A program made the translations under genes and the position numbers. A DNA stretch of 64,000 bases from Henricia sp. BOLD:AAB3569 (lineage: Eukaryota; Echinodermata; Asteroidea; Spinulosida; Echinasteridae). This document shows positions 13,001-25,000 of the stretch, one piece after another. Position 1 is the first letter of the stretch, and the number at the start of each line of letters is the position of its first letter. Location of the stretch: the NCBI GenBank assembly GCA_037783545.1, contig JBBELK010000162.1:2356001-2420000 (forward strand), in the 5' to 3' direction. Under the pieces are notes generated by a model. That model had not been told where the DNA came from. It was given only the letters and a program-made list of their open reading frames with translations, and did no database searches.

Positions 13001-16000
13001 GAACTTAGTGCGCTTTTTGACCTGTGATCAAAGTGAAAGTCCCCAGGCTAGTTGGCTCCTAAAAGGTTTCCATCGTGTGCAAGTGATCAATCCGATGACG
13101 TCATCGGTTGCCTAATTATAATAATTTAAAAAACCTTAAAAAGTAGATTTTTAGGGAAGAAAGCACCGTAACTCAAAAACGGGACAAGGTATAAGTTGAA
13201 ACTTGGCACAGTCATAGGTCATAGGTTAGGGATCTTGATGTTTGTGTAACATTACGATGACGTCATCAGTTGCCTAATTATAATAATTTAAAATACCTTT
13301 AAAAAGTGGATTTTTAGAGAAAAAAAAGTAATGTTAATTTTTTTTATAAAAATTAAAATGATAACATTTGAACCTAAATTTTACTACCAGTATTTCTTAA
13401 AGGAGTGTGACCAGATCACTTTTTTTTACCCATAACTCCCCGGGACTTACCTTATGGGTCATGAGATTTTTATATCATAACATCCGTTATATTTTTCTGA
13501 TTACGAAACTGAAACTCCCGCGCTTCTAGGCCGCATATTTCCGAGGATATCGTCGAAAATCCACCGATTATTTGTAAACTAATTTTCCAGTATCAACGTT
13601 TATCCACTGAAAGCCGACTCGATAGTTTTGTTCATTTTTTTACTGGAAATCGCGAATGTTTTCGGGTTTTTGGTGTGTATGGGAGTTACTTGATAATATT
13701 GGTAAGTTGCATCGAAAACTATTTTCCAGAAACTCTGGTCATGCTCCTTTAATACGGAAAAACCCTGTGTTTATCTATAAACACAAGACCTCTAGTTTTT
13801 GATTCTTCATCTTCCCCTTCAAATCCCATAAGATAGCACGTGTTTTCATTCTGCCCCCCAGTTTGGACCTTTCTTTACACCCGATTTTCTTCAAACTTGG
13901 CACATACATGTACTTGGACCAACATCTGAGGATGCAAAGCGAACAATGATGTCATGATGACATAATCAGTTACTTAGTTAAAAATCACACATTTGGGTTT
14001 TTTCATCAAAACCAGTTTAACTCTAGAACAGAATGAGATACAAACTTGAAACTTGGTACAGTCTTAGACCTCAGACAGACCATTGTTATGTGAGGCCTTT
14101 CTTGGGTTAGACCTCCTGTCGTGACATCATATTGACATCACAGAGTAGCTAATTATATTATTAAAATACTAACAAGTGAATTTTTTGACAAAAAACGGAA
14201 CAAGGTGTAAACTTGAAACTTGGTACAGTCTTGGACCTTGGACAGAGCATTCTTATGTGAGGTCTTTCTTACAGGGATGGGATTTTTCAGGTTTTTTCAG
14301 CCAAAAAACATGACCCCTCTGAATCGTGTGAATCCCCTGCCGTAATGGCTTCAAGCTGCGCGCTTGCGATTTCAGTTTTTTTTAAACATCCAATCACATC
14401 CCTGTTCTCAGGTTAGACCTCATGTTGTGACATCATAATGACGTCACAGAGTACATTTAGCTAATTATATTTTTTAAATCACAAAATCTTGCATTTTAAA
14501 AAAATTAAATGCAACCTACATGTAACTGAAGAATAGGTATGAACTTGAAACTTGGTACAGTCTTAGACCTTAAAATCTTGTTGTTATTAGGAACCCTGAC
14601 ATTTGTGTGATGTCACGATGACGTAATCGGTGACCTAATTATAATACAAGTTATTTTTTTATATTTGTTTTTTTTTTGGTTGAAAAAAAAAACCACCCTA
14701 ACTTAAAAACGGAACACGTTCCTGGTTCAACGCACTTTGTTGTCTCGGAGTGTGGGAACCTGATAACGGGATTTTTGACTTATGGGATTTTTGGGATTTT
14801 TGACTTATTTTTGCGATGGTCACTCCATAGGTTTATACATAGTTTTAAGGCAGCAATTGAGTTCCGTGTCAGTTTATTGGCCGAAATTTTCAACTTGCTC
14901 GAATGGCAATATGGAGGTCATTTTCGGGGTCAGCATTGAATTTTGTTTAGGTACATGTCAGTGGTCAGCAGTGGCTGAAATTTGTGACAGTCCAAATGGA
15001 CTTTGGATGGAATTTTTGGAATCGGCATTTAATGGCGAGTTCAATGGTACCCTATTCGAGGTCATTGGTCAATGGTCATTTTTGGCCCAATTTCCGGACA
15101 TCGTCAAAGGTCACGTTTGAGAGTATTTGAGGTCAGGAGACCAAGGTGAGTTTTTAAAAAAGTAGGTTTGGCGAAAAAAGTCTGTCATTTTGCCGAATAA
15201 TTTATAAGTATTCGTATGATCCCCTAAAGGAATCGGGTTACTGCGATTACATGTACCTGACTTAGTTGCCCTGTCGCCACCAGAGATGTTTTCAGCATGG
15301 CCACGATTGGCGAGAGAACAGGAAGAAATAATCAGTTTTAGATGTGGGAAGAAAACCCGACACACCGTGTGGGGGAAAATTGTTCTGTTGATACAAACAG
15401 AAAGTTGTTTCATTGCCTCTGTGTTCATTATTTGTGTTGGCCATGAACATCGGCAGTGTATATTTGGTGCTGAAGATAAGGCACCTCCTCATTCACAATA
15501 GCTTTTATAAAACCATAAACACATGACTTAACAAGCATGACAAATACATGTACATGCATACACAAAAAATACAAACAGCCAGGTGTTTGTCAAAGTGACA
15601 AACACAAGATTTCTAGTTTAACCTGTTTTTTAAAAAATGTCTTGTGTGTTGGGCATTGCCAAGCTTAGGTGCATCTTGTGTGTACACTTACAGATTTCAT
15701 TCTGAAAATTTCATTCTGAATGTCATTCCAAATACTGTCATTCATTTGATTGACCAGCATGTGCCTTGCATTTCCCTTTCATACATTTTGTTTTTCATCT
15801 GAAACTTTTCATGCCTTCTTATCCATGAGTCTAAACTCTTTCATAACACCTTTATAATTTGCTACAATCATGTGTACGATACATGTAGTTGAGACTTTCA
15901 CAAGACCATCAGTGACCATGTAGTGGGCCTGTGAAAGCCTTGACTAAAATGCTGGTGAGTGTTCCTTTTTGAAATACTGTATCATTTGCAATTACCGGTA

Positions 16001-19000
16001 CATGTACATGTACCTAAAAAATGTTGATAGCAAAATGTATGTGGTTTTCATGTCCAAAATCCTACTTTTCTGTAGGAATTTAAGTTAAGGTGGATTTTAA
16101 AGTCATACACGCTCATTGCAAAGGTTTTCTCAAATATTGCTGCATCTACCGGTATATAGCTGAAATATCTGTAGTCTGGCCTTGATATGCAAGGCCATTC
16201 CAGGAGTTTGAAGAAACCGAAAATCATCTGTAAATGATAAAATGGGCCTTCAATACTGAATTTGATTAAATCAAGTCCCTCTCTGCGTTCTCTTTATTGG
16301 CAAAGCAGAAGCGTCCCCGGCACAGTTTTCAGTGGAAGGCGTTTCCTTAACCGAGTCCGGGTTCAGACATTTCACTGGTCTCTCCACCAAGAAGTCCCGC
16401 AACCGCCGCCCCTCCCTCAAAACTGGCAGCCTAGCCATCCTACAAAGTCTTGCCGATCCCAATTCAGAGATTTCAGTCCTTGCAGAGGAATGTGGTGGCC
16501 GCAACATTCACAAAGGTACAAGCTGCTGGCCAAATATCCTTTCTAACTACAGTTTGCAACACACTTCAAACTACATGTATCACTTTGCCCAAAATACTAT
16601 TTTTCAAAGACCATTTTATGTGTGTGTGTGAAAAATCATGTTGCTTGCCATGAATCATTAATCACAACTTTTCTTTGCTTGTGGAGTCCAAAGTAATTCC
16701 ATGGTATGTTTTCATGAGTTTGGTGTATTCATTAAACTACCGGTACATTATATACATGTACCTCTACGACGCTATACCTCTTTTTAAGGCATATCGTTGG
16801 ATGCACGAAGGAAGGTGCACAATGGTTTGGTTATGAATTCAAAGTAAATGTAAAATCATTTAATTTTTTACTTTGTACACTATCAAGTTTCTAGAAACCA
16901 ATTTATTCTTAACACAAACTACATAGCAAATGACATTGTGCACTCTTCTGTTGTTCCTCCTTGGCTCAAAAAGCTCATTGCTTGTTCTCAAATGTGTCGT
17001 TGTACACTGGCCATTGTGAAAACCACAAGTGTAATTTTAGTGGAATACTAAAGCATATTTTTTGAGATTACTTGTCACAAATTTTATAAGCATTGTGTGA
17101 TTAAGAATGTATCAGAAAGAGCACTTAATGTTTTTGCCTGTTTTTTTTATTAAAGAGAAGAGTACATGTAAACATGAGGGTTTTTGTATTCCCATTTTTT
17201 AATTAGCAGAGGTGAAGGAGAAATATCGGGAACGGGAAAAGCCAGAAGGACGGGAAAGCAGGCATCACCACCACCATCATCACCACCATGAGAAGAAGAA
17301 GAAGAAGCATCGTGGACTGTACAAGCTTGGTAAGCAGGACACTGCTTCTCTGTTTCCGTCCATTTTTGTTATTTACACCGATTTTTGAAATCTCCCAATC
17401 TGTGTTCAGTCATACAAACTACATGTACACATAATATAAGAATTTAAACTGTCAATTTATATTTCATAAATAAATTAAGGTCCGCAGTTCGAATCCCAGT
17501 GGAGCCAAGTTGCTTTTCGCTGCATACAGATTTCCCAAACTCGATCATGGACATTTGTCAACATTTGTATCAAATTAATTCACCTCGGCGATCCCGGGGT
17601 TGTAATCACTAAAAATATAATTACTTATTCACACATAAATTGATTTCCATAAATTAGCATAAATTAGCATAAATTAGCCATGAATTCTTCACTTACAACT
17701 GGAGGTGTGGTTTAGAAAGTCTACATACTATAATGTTGTTTCTACTTGGTGCACGTCAATGCCTAGCAACCAACAATCTGGCTGCTTTTGGCCATTCTCT
17801 TCTACAGTGAACACGGTATTGATTCTGTACTTCACATCTGCCAGGTGCACCCGGTCACATTGCATAGCAACAAACATTTAGTGTGGTACATTAGTACATT
17901 AGACACTATTCATGTGAAACACACAAGACTAATTGGATCACAATCACAATCTGTGGCTTTCTACATGTATATGTATTGGTCAATTTCTCCATTCTTTGAC
18001 TTGAAGTTGATCAAGTTTGTTTAGTATTTGGAAAAAAATATTTTGCTGATTATTCAAGTAATTAAATTTATTCCTGAATACAGTGGAATCTTGAACTGAA
18101 GGGAAATACATGTAAGTTACATGTAATGTTGAGCTGAGGTTTGACTTAAACGGTATACAAATACATGTATAACATGGTTCGAGGGTGGATAGTCGATATT
18201 AGCTCCCCGAGGAATTGAAAGTTGACAAACTAGTTCCCGAGGCAAAAGCCGGGAAACTAGTTTTTCAACTTCCAATGCCGACGGAGTTAATATCGACTAT
18301 CCACCTGAAATGAACCATGTTATATTTGTTTCACCATGCCTCATACATATTCTTTACCATTTCTAAAACACCGAGCGCAAGAAAAAGATGAGTACAATTT
18401 TGCTTGTACAGCTATCATTTCATTCAGCTCGTGTGTACGTTGTGCCCACGCGGTGCTGTCGCGTATTCTGCATGCTGTACGCACTATACACACGACTTCT
18501 TCATAAAGCGTGTGCACTATTCCCGGGTAGAGTTACTTCGTAAAGGGCGTGCTTAGTAAACTATTTCCTAGGTAGTTGGAGAATAGTTTACTACCGTACG
18601 CTGGCTCGTTTGCAGTGCGAGTGGGTCTGAGGGTTTGTGCGCGGGTAAACAGCAAAAATAACTACTGGCACGTGATGAGAATGGGACATTAGTTTATGAA
18701 TGTGCATAAGGATGGTACTAAATTCTACTATTATTGTTTCATAGTGAAATTGATTTTTGGTTTTTGGTTTAACAGGGTTTTGAGTTGTCCAAATTTGACT
18801 TTGACTGTATTTGACTATTTTGAATGGACAGGTGTGGGTGGATTCACGGTGCGACCAATCAAGTTTGGGGATGAACCATCAAGTCGTGCAGCTTACAGTC
18901 GCAGCCTTTCAGAGGGCGCTATCGATAAGCATCATCGCCATTATCATCATCATCATCGTCGTGAAACGTCGGAAGCAAGTACAGATGGTATGCATGTGTG

Positions 19001-22000
19001 ATAATAGGAAAGTATTGAGACTGAACAAGCATTATGGAAGCAATGGTGCTTCATAATGTTGTGTAATAGGTTTAAGGGAAATAGGTTTTATAGGTTTAAG
19101 GGCCTCTCAAATGTTTTGAAATTGTCTTGGTTTTTACTGAAAATTTCAGTGTTTCAAACAGTTTAAAAATTGAGCAGCACGGCATCTCACATTTTCACCA
19201 CCTGAGGGCACTCTTAAAAGTTTTAATTGTCACCATTTGAGTGCCCTGTAGGACAGTTGTGACCTCTTCTACGGCTTACATTGCACCAGAAGATAATTTG
19301 TGACACCAGTGAATGCAATAGTGGTTTTATTTTCCTTCTCCAGTTTTTTTCCGGAAATCTGTTTTGTTTTTAGCCCAGAAACATGACCCCTGTGAATTGT
19401 GTGAATCCGTTGCAAAATTTCACGCGCAATCAAATGTATGACGAAATACATTTTCAATATTGGATGGACTGGTATCAAGTCTAAGTGAAGTGTCAGGTAC
19501 CCGATGCAATATCCATACGCATTTGCGTGAGACTGATTCAGGACCCGACTGAAACAAAGTCTGTGAGTGTGTGGCATGATATAAACGTGTTACGTACATG
19601 TACGTGTTTGTGGTTGTGTACAGTGTGTGTAAAGCGGTGCGCGATGTAGGACAGTGTCCGAAACTTTGGCAGTTATCCCTCCTGGTGAGCACAAATTTTA
19701 TAACGATTTCGACTTATGTTCATAGGTTGTCAGTAATGTAGGCCTACATGAGTGACATGTCGTTGCGCGATGTACGTTCAGCTTGTTTTGTTCTCGCGCG
19801 TGCCTGAAGCGTGCGCCGCGACATGTGGAGTTCAATGACTAGGTCGTGATATGGAATCGCGCGGGCGCAACATGTATATCCAAACTTGACGATGCTGCAC
19901 GCCAGTTCGCATAGCAACCACTCACTACCTTCAAGTATGGCGGCCCTTAGTTACCGAGAATGATATCAACAATGGCATTGTGACGTCGATTCCCAAGCCT
20001 TATACTAGTTTTTTTTCCAGGTCTAGTAGGTACAAAACTTAACAAATTTACAAGTTTTCAAAATGTGCAACGAATGATATAGCCACATTATCCTTAATGT
20101 TAGGTTAAAGACCCAGTGCGGTATATCATTTACATATGAAACTTTGACTAATTTGAGAAACAGCATTACATAATTAAAGAATGTTGATAAACTGTCTTGT
20201 AGAAATTTCAGCCACGTATAAGCAGGAATACTTAAAAAAAACAAATCCATGCATGGTTTTTTTGTTGAATGAATGGTTAAAAAAACATTGGTTGCAAGCA
20301 AGTTTTTTTAATAAAAGCACTTTCACTTGGCAATTTTTCCCATAAAGGTACCATTTTACACAGGAAAAAATCATGTGGTGTTTGTTACCATTGCTATTGA
20401 TTGCTTTCCGGTGACGTCACCCCTTCCATCCACCGTTTCGGTGGGCATTTTTCATGACCCACGTGGCTCGAGTAATAACCAGCAAAAAGAGCAAGAAAAG
20501 TGCATTGGTTGCACTTACCTCTGTTGCTTGACCTTGCTTTATGTTGTTGCGCCATGGCTGTTGTATCGAGAAAGATAAAAACGCATTTCTTCAGGCTAAA
20601 AATCGCGATCAACTAAAAGCACTTTTGTTTTTACAAGCCAAGTGCATGCTCAATAATTTGAACGTATCACAACGCCCGCGTGCGGCATCTTCGAATGAAA
20701 ATACGCTGGTGAGTATTTTTTACGCGTGTTCATGTGCGTCTATTGGCGCGCGCGTGTACGCGCGTGACTGTTGCCCCCCACACATTCCCGGATGTTCTAT
20801 GTCATCGAAAGCAATCAATTAACACTTTTAGTCGTATTGTTCTTGTCAACTCATGAAGTAAAATTTTGGATCACTGCAAATAATGTATTGGCCTGAGCTT
20901 TAAATACTAATTTGGCCGAGATAAACTTGCTGAACAAGAAGCAAACTATCAAATGTTTCCTTTGTTGTCAGGTGAACGGAGCAGTTTCCTCAGCACCTCC
21001 GACCTACATGGAATGGTGAGTCCCTTTGAGAAGAAAAAGAAGCGAAGGAGAAAGAGAAGCAACCTGCAGAACAGCTTTCCCTCGTATCTCCAGGTAAAAT
21101 AACTGTTAGCTTTCTTAATTTCCTTGTCCTTGTCCAATTTGTACCTTTTCCTACAATCAGTGGCATTAGACACAAACACGTGTAAGGCTCTAGTTTTTTA
21201 AAACATAGCCCAATGCATAGTTCCGACCTGTCAATCAAGCTGAACCCGTCGACCAATCACAACAGAGCTAGCAGTCATCGCCCACATAGGTCAAAGTGCA
21301 TTGCGATTTTCGCGATTTTCTGCCCCGTACAGTTTTTACAGTGTTGTCTGCAATGTTCCGGGTGAATTTCAAGACCGGTCGTTTCGTTGTTCAAAGGTAC
21401 GAAAGCACTTTTTTTTATTGGATAATTTGAAGAAGAAAAAAAATGGCACAAATACTATTTTTGACAAAAATGGGCAATAAATTCTCCAAAAGGCCAACCT
21501 GCATTAATAAGCAAGCCGGGACAATATGTATATTAGAATAAGTTTAAGAATAGGTTTCAGAATCCGTTTCAGCACTATTTATTTAGTAAATTTGTACCAA
21601 TGAATTCCGATTGCATTTGAACAGAAAACAAAGGCATAAGGCAAAAATCACCATTTTTGACCAAAAATGTGCACAAAATCCCTCAAATGGGTCATACTCA
21701 TTAATGCCACACATTCCGATAAGGTGAACAAGCAGAATCAGCATGACTGAATTAGTATTTAAATCGAATTTGAAAGCATTTTAATTTAAAATGAAGGCAT
21801 TATGGCCAAAATACAATTTTTGACCAAAACAGGCAGAAATCGCCCAAAATGGGCCACCCTGCAATAATGTGCAAGCTACGGCAATCTGAACAAGCATATT
21901 TACAATGTAGATTCAGCATATTCAAATTAGTAAAAATCGCCTTTAAGTTACCTCTAAAAAGTTAAGACGAAAGTGCAAGAATTGGCCCACGGTGGACAAC

Positions 22001-25000
22001 CTATAAAGTACACGTAGCAAACGCGCTAAGCCAGCAACGTGGACGGGGCAGGGGAGGAGGTGGTGTAAAATGTAACACATATCACAAAACATTGACCATA
22101 AAGCACATGAACATGCTCAGATATGGATTCCGCAACCACCACAACCAATTTAGCGGACACTCCTAGTGTATTATAGTACTTTTTTCTCCCATTAATGTGG
22201 CCACTGAATAGGGGCAGCAGCCATTCTGGTTTTGACCCCGTCCTGACCTTGCGTACCACTTCCCACATGTCCACCCAAGTTTTTCGTGACCCCCAGACCC
22301 TATTCAACTGGAATGCATAGTTCCGAGATTGCCCAGTTAACCCCGCCCCTTAGATATTGTTGCTACATGTATGTGCTCACAAGCCATCGCAAAAAAATGG
22401 CGACACAACGTACAAAGCAACGGGACTCGGCATGGAAAGCACAGATTCATTGGAGAAAACTCAAAGGTATTTATGTTTTAGGGTCGACAGTTACTGTAGC
22501 ACACACTGAGCGAAGGGCTAGTATTGCAGGGATGACATATTCATAAAAATGCGCTTTCCTACCTTTGAACAGCGAACCGCCCGACATTGAAACCAAAATT
22601 CACCCCGTCACTGGCGCATACAACATACAAACTGTATGGGCAGAAAATCGAGTGATTGTGTGATGATTGCATCACTTTGACCTATGTGGGCGCCGTCTGC
22701 TAGCTCTGTTGTGATTGGTCGGCGGGTTCGATTTGATTGACAGGTCGGAACTATGCATTGACAGAGAAACTCTCTAAACAACGACTTGCATACAAAACGG
22801 ACCCTTCCCCTTTATCATGTTTAATATTCATTGCTGTTGTATGTTTTTCTGTTACAAGCGCCTTTGTCATTGCAGTGCTGTCTATCCAGTATCTTTATGC
22901 ATGACATTTTGGCTCTCCAGATTAAAGGTGTTTGATCCTACGGTACCCCCCCTACAAGTGTGAAAATAAAACTCCTGAAGTCATTTGTAGCCTTGGAATT
23001 TCTTTTCATATTGTATGACATTTGGTAGGACAACCGAACATGGCTCTGTTCCCACACCCACACCTATTTTTGATCACATTTCATCGATCTACTTAAAATT
23101 AGCACTGACATATGAAAACAAAAGTACACCTGCCTTCTTGCAAAACCCACTGCTTCACTCCCTTCATGCAGTTTGATAAACTATTCATGGTGGATTTGTG
23201 CAAGTGCTGCAAAAATCCGAGTTGTTAATTCTGCCTCTGATTTGTTCGCAACAGGAAGCCTTCTTCGGGAAGTCCCTCCTGGACTCTAGCAAGAGCAAGG
23301 AGAGCCTGGAGATGTCTGACGATGACAGCAGGCCACCAACGACCAAGAAGGAGCCACAGGTTGCAGACAGCAACAAAGCCCTGCCTGCTAAGACTGGCCA
23401 TAGACCCTCGGATGGAGGTCAACAGAGTCAGCAGACTGTAGCGCAATCGGCTTCAGGCACTGTGGTCAGTCAGTTGACACGAGCAAATATGAAAAGCAAC
23501 TATAGTCAACTATCATTTCAATTAGAATTTCATCAAACACATGCATTTTGACTAGCATGAATGAATGTGGATTGGAGTAGTGGTTCCAACGTGAATACAG
23601 CAACAGAGTTCCAAATAGTCGACTAGACCCAACTAACCATCGTTGACTAAACTGTGTTTGGGCCAAAACGGTCACACTAATGGTTAATTTTATATACCTC
23701 ATACATTGATTCTCATTCAGTAATTGGCTTAAATGTGTAGGTCATGAAAAAAAAAGTACTATTTTGTTTACCTTTTACTTGGTCAAACAGTAGTACATGT
23801 TTATGTACTATTCCCCTGCACGTATCAAATATTTCACACATGTCCGTTCACGATGACGTTTGATAAAGCAACCAGTGGTATTCACATAATACATGGACAA
23901 CGTGTATTTATGGTGTACCTACATGTATTATGTTCCTTTGCTCTTGGCAAAACTCAATCTTGTCCTGAAGTACCAATCACAAAAAAAAAATCAATGCAGG
24001 AGGTATGTAAAACAAATATTGGCTGCTCTTTCTTCGGGTGATGGTGCAAATTACCATACCTCATACATATTCATAAAGGAGAGTCCCATTCTGCATCGCA
24101 TGCCAGTAGTTATTTTTGCTATTTGTCAAAAGCGCAAGCATAGTAAAGCGCAAGCGTAGTAAACTACTCTGAGCTGCCCAGGAATGAGTTTATTGCGCAC
24201 GCTCTTTGCGAAGCATTCCTTCTCGGCAGCCCAGGAATTGATCGCTTTCCGTGACGTAGAACATCCGGGAATATTTGGTGGTCAACGGTCACGCGCGTAC
24301 ACGCGCGCGCCATTAGACGCACATGAACACGCGTAAAAAAATACTTACCAGCGTACTTTCATTCGAAGATGCTGCACACGCGCGTTGCGATACGTTCAAT
24401 TGAGCATGCACTCGGCTTGTAAAAACGAAAGTGTTTTCACTTGATCACGATTTTTAGCCTGAAGATAGACATTTGTATCTTTATCGATACAACAGCCAAC
24501 GTGCAAACCAATGCGCTTTTCTTGCTTTTTTGGCCGGTAATAACTCCACGTTTATGAAAAATGGAAACCAAAATGGTGGATGGAAGGCGTTACGTCACCG
24601 GAAAGCAATCAATAGTCTACTACGCACATACTTTATGACGAAACAGCGCGTAGCGCGTATAGCGCACAGCACGTGCGGGTACAACACGCGTGCACGCACA
24701 CGAGCTGCATGAAAAGATGGCTGCATATAAGCATAATTTACTCATTTACTTGTTTTCCTGCGATCAGTGAATCCAAACTGGGGAAGAATGTATGAGCCTA
24801 CTATGAGGTATGGCAAAACAAATATCACATGGTTCATTTCGGGTGAATAGTATACACATATGGACTGGCAATGAGGTCACTAGTGCATGTCTATGGGCCC
24901 CGAGGGACTGTGAGTGACCACAAGAGGGTCCTATTTCCTGAAGCCGAGGGAAATAGGACCCTTTTGTGGTCACTCACAGTCATGAGGGGCACATAGACGT

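Larger units (their letters stand above)
9832..16305 (+). other. intron 5 (6,474 bp, the longest)
   Basis: Holds a hAT-like element with an inner TIR element (10549-11241) and the degenerate CRE-containing array (11790-14660) with a MITE inserted (14272-14404). 9832-10548, 11242-11790 and 14660-16305 show only short tacatgta-type motifs. Confidence 0.75.
18988..20971 (+). other. intron 8 (1,984 bp)
   Basis: Contains a truncated hAT-like copy (19350-19560) and a MITE of family T (20397-20818). 19560-20396 shows nothing definite. Confidence 0.7.
21094..23254 (+). other. intron 9 (2,161 bp)
   Basis: Two elements of MITE family A (21212-~21430 and 22312-22759) bracket a three-unit degenerate tandem repeat (about 21425-21950). 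Nothing recognised in 22760-23254. Confidence 0.75.

Noticed and set aside
23465-23551. Extension of exon 10 past 23464
   Set aside because: The frame continues 29 codons to a stop, but exon 11 needs phase 0 from the gtcagt donor and the extension has no similarity to the family.
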